From NCBI GenBank assembly GCA_900551105.1, contig URUT01000010.1:1-34278 (forward strand): 34,278 nucleotides of DNA, in the 5' to 3' direction. Every line of letters starts with the position of its first letter. The first letter of the stretch is position 1. A model generated the notes under the pieces. The model saw only the letters and a program-made list of their open reading frames with translations. It ran no database searches and was not told where the DNA came from. The translations under genes were made by a program, and so were the position numbers. Below are positions 6,667 to 14,440 of this stretch, one piece after another. This DNA comes from an uncultured Mycoplasmatota bacterium. Its GTDB lineage: Bacteria; Bacillota_I; Bacilli_A; RF39; UBA660.

Positions 6667-8220
6667 ATGGATTTTAATGCAGCTTCCATTTTAACTCTTT
6701 TTATTGGATTGATTATTGGTGGTGGCACTATTTATGCAATTATTATATTGACTGGTGCTGGTGCTGGAAAGAAAGCAGAAAAGATTATTAGTGATGCTAA
6801 AAAAGAAGCTGAAAAAGCTAAAAGAGATAGCATTATTGAGCTTAAGGAAGAGTCTTATAAATTAAAACAAGAAACAGAAAAAGAAGTAAAAGAGAAAAAA
6901 GCTGAGATTCAAAATAGTGAAGAGAGGCTTTTACAAAGGGAGAATTCTCTTGATAAGAGAGAAGAATTACTTCAAAATCGTGATAATTTATTAGAAATTA
7001 AAGATAAAAATCTTACAGCTGCTCAAAAGGCTCTCCAAGAAAAAGAAACAAAAATGGATGAATTGTTAAAACAGGAAATGAGTAAACTTGAAGAAATTGC
7101 TAAATTTTCAAAAGAAAGAGCTCATGATTTAATTATGGAACGTGTAGAAAACACGATGGCTAAGGAAATTGCTGAATATATTAAAGATAAAGAGGCAGAG
7201 GCAAAATTAGAGGTTGATAAGAAAGCGAAGAATTTACTTGTTAATTCTATGGAAAAGTATGCTAATGATGTAACTACTATTCAGACAGTTTCAACAATTG
7301 ATTTACCTAATGATGAGATGAAGGGACGTCTTATTGGTAGAGAGGGAAGAAATATTAGAACGATAGAAGCAGTTACAGGTGTTGATTTAATTATAGATGA
7401 TACTCCTGAAGCAATTGTTATATCCTCTTTTGATCCTTTTAGAAGGGAAATAGCTAAAACTGCTATTGAAACTTTAATTAAAGATGGTAGAATTCATCCT
7501 ACAAGAATTGAAGAAATTTATGATAAGACTTGTAAGGATATGAATACGAGAGTTACTGAGATAGGTAGTGAAGCAGTTTATGAATTAGGGCTTACTAAGG
7601 TTGATCCTGAGTTAGTTAATTTAATTGGAAAACTTAATTTTAGAACTAGTTATGGACAAAATGCTTTACAACATTCTAAAGAGGTAGCACATTTATCAGG
7701 AATTATTGCTGCTGAGTTAGGTGAGAATGTCAACTTAGCTAAGAGAGCTGGTTTATTACATGATATTGGTAAAGCAATTGATTTTGAGGTAGAGGGTTCA
7801 CATGTAAGCATTGGACTTGACATTGCCAAAAAATATGGGGAGTCTCCCATTGTTCAAAATGCGATAGCTTCCCATCATGGAGATGTAGAAGCAAACTGCG
7901 TAATTGCAGTAATTGTTGCAATTGCTGATACATTATCTGCTGCAAGACCTGGTGCTAGAAATGATACAATGGAAAACTATATTAAGAGACTTGAAGAGTT
8001 AGAGAGTATTGGTAATAGTTTTGAAGGTGTTGAAAAAACTTATGCAATGCAAGCAGGTAGAGAAGTTAGAGTAATAGTTAAGCCTGATGAAGTGGATGAT
8101 TTAACATCATTTAAAATTGCTAGAGAAATTAAAGAAAAAATTGAAAACAATATGCAATACCCAGGTACGATTAAGATTACAGTTATAAGAGAAACTAGAG
8201 CACAAGAAGAAGCTAAATAG
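6667..8220 (+). CDS. rny: ribonuclease Y
   Basis: 517 aa, the normal length. An N-terminal TM helix (about 7-28) is followed by a long Lys/Glu-rich coiled coil (about 40-190). The KH domain has GRLIGREGRNIRTIE (about 217-231). The HD domain has HSKEVAHLSG, LLHDIGKAID (His365-Asp366) and ASHHGDVE. RNase Y is the membrane-bound endoribonuclease that starts mRNA decay in Gram-positives without RNase E. TGGAGG lies 6 nt before the ATG. A terminator overlaps the stop. Confidence 0.97.
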   Translation: MDFNAASILTLFIGLIIGGGTIYAIIILTGAGAGKKAEKIISDAKKEAEKAKRDSIIELKEESYKLKQETEKEVKEKKAEIQNSEERLLQRENSLDKREELLQNRDNLLEIKDKNLTAAQKALQEKETKMDELLKQEMSKLEEIAKFSKERAHDLIMERVENTMAKEIAEYIKDKEAEAKLEVDKKAKNLLVNSMEKYANDVTTIQTVSTIDLPNDEMKGRLIGREGRNIRTIEAVTGVDLIIDDTPEAIVISSFDPFRREIAKTAIETLIKDGRIHPTRIEEIYDKTCKDMNTRVTEIGSEAVYELGLTKVDPELVNLIGKLNFRTSYGQNALQHSKEVAHLSGIIAAELGENVNLAKRAGLLHDIGKAIDFEVEGSHVSIGLDIAKKYGESPIVQNAIASHHGDVEANCVIAVIVAIADTLSAARPGARNDTMENYIKRLEELESIGNSFEGVEKTYAMQAGREVRVIVKPDEVDDLTSFKIAREIKEKIENNMQYPGTIKITVIRETRAQEEAK

Positions 8221-8231
8221 TTTCTTTTTTT
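8204..8231 (+). terminator. intrinsic terminator after rny
   Basis: GAAGCT, loop AAAT, AGTTTC (one G-T pair), then seven T. The A-rich flank can extend the stem. It overlaps the rny TAG. Confidence 0.7.
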
Positions 8232-8246
8232 GTGATAAATTATGAC

Positions 8247-8275
8247 TTGATTAATTTTAATAAATTCTTTATAAT
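8247..8275 (+). promoter_or_regulatory. sigma-A promoter of the glycine-rich protein gene
   Basis: TTGATT (8247-8252), 17-nt spacer, perfect TATAAT (8270-8275). Confidence 0.75.
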
Positions 8276-8301
8276 TATTATTAGAATATATGGTGATTAT
8301 T

Positions 8302-9816
8302 ATGAAGATAAAAATCAGTAAATTATTAAATAATAAAAGAGCAAGATATTTTGTTGTTATAAGTGTTTTAGTTCTTTTTTGTTTAGTTTTAAATATAGCT
8401 TTTAGTGCTTTTACGCATACGGCAACTGGAGTAGCTGCTAATTTGAGTTTAAGGGATATGACTTACAATGTTACAATAGATTCAAAAGCAGGTGCAATAG
8501 TTAAGGTTAGTGCTAATACCGTTTTAAAATTAAATACCACTTTTACTGCAACAAATAATATTAAGAGTAATTATGAGCTTTCTTATGATGTTTGTTCTGA
8601 TGCATCTTGTAGTAGTACTTTAACAAAACCTAGCACGTTGACAGTACAGTACTCTTCTAGAACAACTGATTCTTTTAAGGGACAAATAGATGCGACTGGA
8701 ACAAAAAAAATAAGAGTTGTTATTACCAATAATGGTAGTGAATTGTATATTAGGTTAAGAATGAATTCGGGTTATTATTATAATACTTTAGAATTAGAGA
8801 AAAAAATAACTTCTGTATATAATGAAGATGATTTAACTGTTTATGCTTATGTAAATGGAGTGAAAGCTGATGCTTTTCCAACTACATCTGATTATTCTGC
8901 ATCAGTTTTTTGTCATAAGGATGGTTCTACAACAGCTGCTAATGCGACTGGAACAGTAAGTTATACAAATGGTCAATGGGTTGTTAATGTTAGCGGAGTA
9001 GATGCTGGAAGAACGGTATGTGATGTTAAATTCGGATTTCGCAAAGATTTTGCATATAATGGAACTACTGGTTCTGATGGAAGTGTTCAGACTTTAAGTA
9101 TACCAATTAGTGGTAAATACAAATTAGAAGTCTGGGGCGCTCAAGGTGGAGCCTATAATAGTTATGTTGGTGGAAAAGGAGGATATTCAACAGGACAAGT
9201 TAATTTGAATGAAAATGTGAATTTATATATTTATGTTGGAGGATATCCTGGAAAAGCCAAAACTGCCGGTTATAATGGTGGAACTGTCACTAATAATTAT
9301 GGTGGTGGTGGTGGTGGCGCAACCGATATAAGAATTGCTGAGGATAGTCTTTATAGTAGAGTTATTGTTGCTGGTGGCGGAGGCGGTTCTGGATATAATT
9401 GTACTGGTGGTGTTGGTGGTGGTACTACTGGTGCTTCTGGAAGTGGAACAGCAACAAATGCCCATGGTGGTGGCGGAACTCAAACTTCTGGAGGAACAAG
9501 TTATAATAACTCTGGAAATGGAACTTTTGGTTCAGGGGGTGTTAGTTCTTCTAATGGCGGCGGTGGTGGCGGCGGCTGGTATGGCGGTGGTCATGGTTAT
9601 GGTGGTAGTAAAGATAGTGCCGGCGGCGGTGGTTCTGGATACGTATATACAACATCAACAGCATCAAGCTATCCATCAGGATGTTTACTAAATAATTCTT
9701 ATTATCTAACAAATGCATCTACTACTGCAGGAAGTTCATCATTTACAGGACCAACTGGTACAGCCGAAACTGGTCATACTGGACATGGGTATGCAAGAAT
9801 AACTTATGTTTCATAA
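8302..9816 (+). CDS. secreted or membrane-anchored glycine-rich protein with an ALK/LTK-like Gly-rich domain
   Basis: 504 aa. A basic N-terminus (LLNNKRARYF) is followed by one hydrophobic helix (about 14-36). A Thr/Ser/Asn-rich beta region follows to about 245, with two close Cys in DVCSDASC. Residues about 250-504 begin with FAYNGTTGSDGSVQTLSIP and KLEVWGAQGG, then long Gly runs, ending in GHGYARITYV. That is the pattern of the bacterial Gly_rich family (PF12810), which is related to the glycine-rich domain of ALK/LTK receptors and folds partly into polyglycine helices. Probably a surface or matrix protein; ligand unknown. Start 8302 has GGTGA 5 nt upstream; an in-frame ATG at 8290 has none. 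The GGN repeats make this region locally GC-richer than its neighbours. A strong convergent terminator follows. Confidence 0.75.
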   Translation: MKIKISKLLNNKRARYFVVISVLVLFCLVLNIAFSAFTHTATGVAANLSLRDMTYNVTIDSKAGAIVKVSANTVLKLNTTFTATNNIKSNYELSYDVCSDASCSSTLTKPSTLTVQYSSRTTDSFKGQIDATGTKKIRVVITNNGSELYIRLRMNSGYYYNTLELEKKITSVYNEDDLTVYAYVNGVKADAFPTTSDYSASVFCHKDGSTTAANATGTVSYTNGQWVVNVSGVDAGRTVCDVKFGFRKDFAYNGTTGSDGSVQTLSIPISGKYKLEVWGAQGGAYNSYVGGKGGYSTGQVNLNENVNLYIYVGGYPGKAKTAGYNGGTVTNNYGGGGGGATDIRIAEDSLYSRVIVAGGGGGSGYNCTGGVGGGTTGASGSGTATNAHGGGGTQTSGGTSYNNSGNGTFGSGGVSSSNGGGGGGGWYGGGHGYGGSKDSAGGGGSGYVYTTSTASSYPSGCLLNNSYYLTNASTTAGSSSFTGPTGTAETGHTGHGYARITYVS

Positions 9817-9848
9817 AAAACTTCTACTTTTCGTTGTAGAAGTTTTTT
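9815..9848. terminator. bidirectional terminator between the Gly-rich gene and gatD
   Basis: A perfect 13-bp stem, AAAAAACTTCTAC (9815-9827) with GTAGAAGTTTTTT (9836-9848), and an 8-nt loop. The A and T ends serve both convergent genes. Confidence 0.9.
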
Positions 9849-10537
9849 AAATATTCATTATAAGCTTTATATTCAGGTGTATCTTTATCTTCATGAAAGT
9901 TTTTACCTTTTTTAATTAAAATATCTTTAACTATTAAATCGGTTAAATGTGGATTTCTAATAAGTAGTGGGCCAATTAAATATGTACCAAAGAAGTTGTT
10001 TTCATGATATCCTTCATAAGAAGATTTAAAATTATCTTGGTTTCCACTGATAACTTCAAATAGATGATGGTCATTAATCTGAATAATAGAAGCTCTATTT
10101 TGAAAGCCAATAATTATATCTTTTAAATCACTGCATTTCATAAAACATTCGCCAGTTAGTCTTTTAGAGTTTTCTTTTGAATAATAATTAAAAATATTTA
10201 AGCCATCATAAGTAATATTGTCATAAGTAAGAGATTTACCAAATAGTTCATGAGAGTTACCAGTTGATATAAAGTAAATATCTTTTTTGATTGCATTTTT
10301 AATGTCTTTTTGATACTTTTTGATATCTTCTAAGGTAATTAGTAAGCTTTCTTTAGATCCTGAACCAATATAGAAAATATCGTATTTTTTAAATTCTATA
10401 TCATCCTTGATAGTTAATGTATCTATTTCAGTATCAATGTTTTGTTTATTAAATGCTTCTTTAAGTGCTAGGATGTTTCCTTGTTCACCGTATAGGTTCA
10501 TTAAATCATAGTATAAATGGGCAATTTTAATTTTCAT
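9824..10537 (-). CDS. gatD: GatD-family glutamine amidotransferase homologue lacking catalytic Cys and His
   Basis: 237 aa, the GatD length. The fold is clear: HLYYDLMNLYGEQGNI, YDIFYIGSGS, RLTGE and GTYLIGPLLIRNP. In GatD enzymes a class I amidotransferase site releases ammonia from glutamine for MurT, which amidates the D-Glu of lipid II. By eye alignment to S. aureus GatD, its Cys94 (TICGGYQFLG) falls on Gly93 here (ISTGNSHELFG), and its His189 (GTYLHGP) falls on Ile188 (GTYLIGP). The only two cysteines (131, 135) lie far from the site. It therefore probably cannot hydrolyse glutamine. The start overlaps the end of murT by 11 nt, so the two are translated together. It could be a structural partner or an ammonia-using variant; the gene symbol marks homology, not proven function. 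Confidence 0.8.
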   Translation of the reverse strand: MKIKIAHLYYDLMNLYGEQGNILALKEAFNKQNIDTEIDTLTIKDDIEFKKYDIFYIGSGSKESLLITLEDIKKYQKDIKNAIKKDIYFISTGNSHELFGKSLTYDNITYDGLNIFNYYSKENSKRLTGECFMKCSDLKDIIIGFQNRASIIQINDHHLFEVISGNQDNFKSSYEGYHENNFFGTYLIGPLLIRNPHLTDLIVKDILIKKGKNFHEDKDTPEYKAYNEYLKNFYNEK

Positions 10538-11876
10538 ATTCTTGAGCCTCCATTAATAGTTTTTTTAAGATTTCAGTCATATCAAAGCAGACCATTGTAA
10601 AGATTGTTCCATCTGATTCTTCTCTTAAATATTTAATTATTAAATTAATGTCATCTACGATAAATAATTTTTCTTTTGGAATTTTAGATAATAATAGTCT
10701 TGTTTCTACATCATATCTAAAGCGACCAATGCAGAAGATTTTATCGATGTTTTTAGTATCTAGTAGTTCAAAGTCTACATCATATAGCCATGAAATATCA
10801 TTGTATTTATATCTACGGCTTACATTATCAAAACCTAAAACCACAGTTTTTTTACCAGCAAACTTATTGATATAATTTAGTGATTGAACATAACTTAAAT
10901 TGTTTTCATTTTTTGATTCTAGCATGTCCACATCACGATTATCTAGTTTTAGAGTTTTTAATCTTTTAGAAGCAATTTGTTTTTCGTTTAAAGCATATAA
11001 TATTTTATCTTCGTCTAGACCAATAGTTTTACATAAAGAGTAAGCTGCTAGAGTGTAGTAAGCCGCAAAGAATACATCTTTATTTAACTTAACTGTTTGA
11101 TTATTAATTTGCATTTCTTTTTTTTCTAAGTCAACATTGGTAGCTAGATAATCTATTTTTCGTTCAAAGTCTTTTTTAGGACAACTGTAAGAACCTAAAT
11201 GTCCATAATGGTAATACTTATACTTTAATTTTGATGAGCATATTGGACAGTAAGCGGCATCTACATTATTACTGATAGGTTTTGTTATGTCATATAAAGT
11301 TTTATCTATACCATAATTAACAACGTTTCCTTTAAAAAGATAATTAAATCTATTAACAAAAGGATCATCAGCACAAGCTATAATAGTAGTATTTTCATCA
11401 ATAGAGTTCATAATTTTCTTTAAGATTATTTCTGGTTCAGCATTTCTTGCTGGTTGGTCTCTAGTAACGTTAGTAACAACTAAATGAGTTAGAGTACTTT
11501 TTTCAAATGTTTTCTTAATAAAAGATTCATCCAATTCTAAAAGAAGAACATCACATTTCATTTTATGACTAAAAGTATTTGTATTATTTAAAATTAAAGT
11601 TGCTGTACCATTAACAATATTAGAACCTGAACTATTCCATACAACAGATAAGCCACTTTCAGTTAAAATATGTGTGATTAATGAGGTTGTAGAGCCCTTA
11701 CCAGAAGAACCTGTAACACCAATTACATATTTTGGATACTTAATCTTTGTTAAGAGATGTTCATCCATTTTTAATGTAATGGAAGCGGGAAAGACAGTTC
11801 CGTTTTTATGAAAGATTTTACAAGTTTTAGTTATTAACTTGTTAAGTAAGATTAATAAACTAGTTTTCAATTTCAT
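10527..11876 (-). CDS. murT: MurT-family Mur ligase (lipid II isoglutaminyl synthase homologue), divergent
   Basis: 449 aa. Mur-ligase centre with P-loop GVTGSSGKGSTT (about 53-64), WNSSGSNIVNG, DES, TNVTRDQPARNAEPE and ADDPFVNRF. The inserted zinc ribbon has CPIC (Cys210, Cys213) and Cys232, but the fourth ligand is Lys235 (SCPKK where CPxC is normal). The C-terminal DUF1727 part has NDISWLYDVDFE, but the usual KNPAG motif reads KNENN. MurT with GatD amidates the second stem-peptide residue of lipid II. Both partners here carry unusual changes. Start ATG 11876 was chosen over GTG 11879; the -10 box ends only 11 nt before it, so the leader is about 4-5 nt. The gene is divergent from ftsA. Confidence 0.82.
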   Translation of the reverse strand: MKLKTSLLILLNKLITKTCKIFHKNGTVFPASITLKMDEHLLTKIKYPKYVIGVTGSSGKGSTTSLITHILTESGLSVVWNSSGSNIVNGTATLILNNTNTFSHKMKCDVLLLELDESFIKKTFEKSTLTHLVVTNVTRDQPARNAEPEIILKKIMNSIDENTTIIACADDPFVNRFNYLFKGNVVNYGIDKTLYDITKPISNNVDAAYCPICSSKLKYKYYHYGHLGSYSCPKKDFERKIDYLATNVDLEKKEMQINNQTVKLNKDVFFAAYYTLAAYSLCKTIGLDEDKILYALNEKQIASKRLKTLKLDNRDVDMLESKNENNLSYVQSLNYINKFAGKKTVVLGFDNVSRRYKYNDISWLYDVDFELLDTKNIDKIFCIGRFRYDVETRLLLSKIPKEKLFIVDDINLIIKYLREESDGTIFTMVCFDMTEILKKLLMEAQEYEN

Positions 11877-11887
11877 CACCCACTAAA

Positions 11888-11917
11888 ATTATACAACAAT
11901 TTTTATTTAAAGACCAA
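11888..11917 (-). promoter_or_regulatory. promoter of murT-gatD
   Basis: On the minus strand TTGGTC (11917-11912), 18-nt spacer, TATAAT (11893-11888). The ATG follows 11 nt after the -10 box, giving an unusually short leader. Confidence 0.6.
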
Positions 11918-11927
11918 ACTATTTTGT

Positions 11928-11956
11928 TTGAAATATGTTAAGTATTATAGTATAAT
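11928..11956 (+). promoter_or_regulatory. sigma-A promoter of ftsA-ftsZ
   Basis: TTGAAA (11928-11933), 17-nt spacer, perfect TATAAT (11951-11956). Confidence 0.8.
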
Positions 11957-11986
11957 TTTGATAGAAAAAATAAAGAGAGGTTATTT

Positions 11987-13222
11987 ATGAGAAAGATATA
12001 TTCAGCGTTAGATATTGGTTCAGATACTCTTAAACTTGTTGTTGGAGAGTTTTATAATAACAAGCTAAATGTACTTTGTGGTTTAAGTAAACAAAGCGCT
12101 GGGTATCAAAATAATGTAATAACTGATAAAGAAGAACTTATAAAATCTATTAAAATGCTTATAAATGATGTATATGATAAGATTAATGTTAGTATAAAGA
12201 GAATAATTTTAAATATACCAGTAAGTTACTGTGAATTTTTTTATACAACTGGTAAAATTACAGTTAGTGATGAAGATGGAGTAGTAACTGGTGATGATAT
12301 ATTAAGAGTCTTAAAAGATAGTAGTAAAGATAGAATACCTCAAAATGAAGAATTAATTGGAATTCAGCCAGTAATTTTTAGTGTAGATGATGAAGAGTGT
12401 AAAATGCCACTTAATAAAAGAGGAAAAACGCTTTCTGTTAAAAGTGTACTCGTGACATCAAGTAAGAGATTTATTTATGATTTTATCAAAGTAATAGAAG
12501 AAAGTGGATTAGAGGTTGCTGATATAACTTGTAATGGTTTATGTGATTATGCTAATTTTTATACAGAGAGTTTAAATAATAAGAATGGTGTAATGGTAAA
12601 TATTGGTAATACTAGTACAAGTGTTAATATTATAAGTAAAGGAATTTTTATAAATAGTGAAATACTTAATATTGGAGGTATAGAGCTAGAAAAAGATATT
12701 TGTTATACTTTTAATTTAAAAAGAAGCGATGCTAGGTATTTAAAAGAAAATTTGGCACTTGCTAGTGAGAAAAATGCTTCAGTTAAAAAACAAATAAAAG
12801 TGGTTTCTAGAGAAGGCTATGAGGTAAGTATAAATCAGTATGAGCTTAGTGCTTTGGTGTCAAGCAGGGTTAGTGAAATATTAAATTTAGTAAAAAAGAG
12901 CATTAACCACTTAACAAAGAAAGAAATTAGTTATATAATTATATCAGGAGGATTAACGGAATTAAGGGATATGGCTCTTTTAGTACATCAAGTTTTTGGA
13001 AGTAAAGGAAGAATTGGTGTAATTAATTATTTAGGAGTTAGAAATAATATATATTCTACTGCGGTAGGAATGCTAATATCTTTTAATAATAAGTTAAGAC
13101 TTAGAGATAAGGATTATTGTATGTTTACTGATGACGATATTGATGCACTTACCAATGGTGCTAGTAGTGTGAATAATGATTCAATATTAGGAAAAGTTTT
13201 TGGATACTTTTTTGATAATTAA
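11987..13222 (+). CDS. ftsA: cell division protein FtsA
   Basis: 411 aa. Actin-like ATPase that tethers FtsZ to the membrane and recruits the divisome. The actin fold is marked by ALDIGSDTLKLVVG (about 5-18), VMVNIGNTSTSVNII (about 200-214) and ISYIIISGGLTELRD (about 315-329). An SHS2/1C domain with IPVSYCEF lies between. The C-terminal amphipathic helix (SILGKVFGYFF) is short and less basic than usual. AGAGAGG lies 6 nt before the ATG. The ftsZ ATG follows 14 nt after the stop, so the two form an operon. Confidence 0.95.
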   Translation: MRKIYSALDIGSDTLKLVVGEFYNNKLNVLCGLSKQSAGYQNNVITDKEELIKSIKMLINDVYDKINVSIKRIILNIPVSYCEFFYTTGKITVSDEDGVVTGDDILRVLKDSSKDRIPQNEELIGIQPVIFSVDDEECKMPLNKRGKTLSVKSVLVTSSKRFIYDFIKVIEESGLEVADITCNGLCDYANFYTESLNNKNGVMVNIGNTSTSVNIISKGIFINSEILNIGGIELEKDICYTFNLKRSDARYLKENLALASEKNASVKKQIKVVSREGYEVSINQYELSALVSSRVSEILNLVKKSINHLTKKEISYIIISGGLTELRDMALLVHQVFGSKGRIGVINYLGVRNNIYSTAVGMLISFNNKLRLRDKDYCMFTDDDIDALTNGASSVNNDSILGKVFGYFFDN

Positions 13223-13236
13223 AGGAGAGATAATAG

Positions 13237-14283
13237 ATGTTTGGATTAGAGATGGATCAAATAGCTAAAATAAAAGTTATAGGAGTAGGTGGCGGTGGAA
13301 ATAACGCTGTTAACCGAATGATAGAATCTGGGGTTAAGGGAGTAGAGTTTATTGTTGCTAATACTGATTTACAGGTTTTAAATGCTTCTAAGGCTGCTAA
13401 TAAATTACAAATTGGCGCTAATATGACTGGTGGACTTGGAGCTGGGGCAAATCCTGAGGTTGGTAGAAGTGCTGCTATGGAAAGCAAGGAAGAGATAAAA
13501 GAAGCACTTAAAGGTGCTGATATGGTATTTGTTACTTGTGGAATGGGTGGTGGTACTGGTACTGGTGCTGCTCCAGTTATAGCTGAGATTGCTCAAGATT
13601 TAGGAGCTTTAACAGTAGGTATTGTTACTAAACCTTTTAGATTTGAAGGTAAAAGAAGAATGGAACAAGCAGTTTTAGGTATTGAAGAGTTAAAGAAACA
13701 CGTAGATACTTTAATTGTTATTCCTAATGATAGATTAAGAGAGATAATAGATAAGAGTACACCAATGCTTGATGCATTTAAAGAGGTTGACAATGTACTT
13801 CATAGAGGTGTTCAATCTATTTCAGATTTAATTGCTGTTTCAGGTTTAGTTAACTTAGACTTTGCTGATGTTAAAACAGTAATGGAAAAAAGAGGATCTG
13901 CTTTAATTGGTATTGGTTTAGGTGTAGGTGAAAATAGAGCTATTGAGGCTGCTAAACAAGCTGTATCTAGTCCACTACTTGAAACTAGTATTGATGGAGC
14001 TACTGATGCAATTATTAATGTTACTGGTGGTACAAGTTTGACATTATTTGAAGCTGAGGATGCTGCTGAAGTAGTAAGACAAAGTAGTAATACTGATATT
14101 AATATTATATTTGGTGCGGTAATTAATGAAAATTTAAATGATGAGGTTATTGTTACAGTAATAGCAACTGGATTTGATGATCCACATGAAGAACCAAATA
14201 AAATAGATGCTGAAAGACCTAAAAAAATAGATGATGGAGATTTTGATATTCCACCATTCTTAAGAGATAGAGATAATTTTTAA
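13237..14283 (+). CDS. ftsZ: cell division GTPase FtsZ
   Basis: 348 aa. Tubulin-like GTPase that forms the Z ring. KVIGVGGGGNNAVNRM near the N-terminus, the GTP signature GGGTGTGAAP (about 104-113), VIPNDRL, and VSGLVNLDFADVKTVM are all present. The C-terminal peptide DFDIPPFLRDRDNF matches the conserved DIPxFLR tail that binds FtsA and other partners; the linker before it is short. AAAGGAGAG lies 7-8 nt before the ATG. A terminator follows the stop. Confidence 0.98.
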   Translation: MFGLEMDQIAKIKVIGVGGGGNNAVNRMIESGVKGVEFIVANTDLQVLNASKAANKLQIGANMTGGLGAGANPEVGRSAAMESKEEIKEALKGADMVFVTCGMGGGTGTGAAPVIAEIAQDLGALTVGIVTKPFRFEGKRRMEQAVLGIEELKKHVDTLIVIPNDRLREIIDKSTPMLDAFKEVDNVLHRGVQSISDLIAVSGLVNLDFADVKTVMEKRGSALIGIGLGVGENRAIEAAKQAVSSPLLETSIDGATDAIINVTGGTSLTLFEAEDAAEVVRQSSNTDINIIFGAVINENLNDEVIVTVIATGFDDPHEEPNKIDAERPKKIDDGDFDIPPFLRDRDNF

Positions 14284-14284
14284 T

Positions 14285-14305
14285 GGCACTTAGGTGTCTT
14301 TTTTT
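14285..14305 (+). terminator. intrinsic terminator after ftsZ
   Basis: GGCAC, loop TTAG, GTGTC (one G-T pair), then seven T. Confidence 0.8.
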
Positions 14306-14317
14306 CTGAGTTTATAA

Positions 14318-14346
14318 TTGAATTATATTGGTAAATATTTTATAAT
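14318..14346 (+). promoter_or_regulatory. sigma-A-type promoter in the ftsZ-spoIIGA gap
   Basis: TTGAAT (14318-14323), 17-nt spacer, perfect TATAAT (14341-14346). The expected start is near 14353. The next intrinsic terminator lies only about 65 nt further, before spoIIGA. Confidence 0.6.
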
Positions 14347-14352
14347 TTTAAT

Positions 14353-14420
14353 AGATCCATACAAAGTAAAAATGTAAAATTTTATTGTTTATTCGACACA
14401 TTTTGATGTGTCTTTTTTTT
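14353..14420 (+). ncRNA. possible short RNA or attenuated leader before spoIIGA
   Basis: A good promoter (14318-14346) is followed by about 65 nt without a convincing reading frame and then an intrinsic terminator: GACACA (14395-14400), loop, TGTGTC (14407-14412), eight T. Either a small RNA is made, or this is an attenuator in a longer spoIIGA transcript. The hairpin's 5' arm overlaps a Spo0A core sequence. Confidence 0.35.
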
Positions 14421-14425
14421 ATACT
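14392..14425 (+). promoter_or_regulatory. Spo0A box and -10 region of the spoIIG operon
   Basis: TTCGACA (14392-14398) is the reverse complement of the Spo0A core TGTCGAA. TATACT (14420-14425) lies 15 nt before the spoIIGA ATG. Counting TTCGAC as a -35 box gives a 22-nt spacer. The Bacillus subtilis spoIIG promoter is known for a similarly long spacer and 0A boxes overlapping its -35. The match is by pattern only. Confidence 0.55.
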
Positions 14426-14440
14426 AGTGATGGTGAAGAT

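Noticed and set aside
9223..9691. Long overlapping frames on both strands in the glycine-rich gene
   Set aside because: They are shadows of GGN repeats and give low-complexity peptides (Ser/Thr or Val/Leu runs).
13257..13793. Antisense frames within ftsZ
   Set aside because: They mirror the conserved ftsZ codons and have no ribosome site or promoter.
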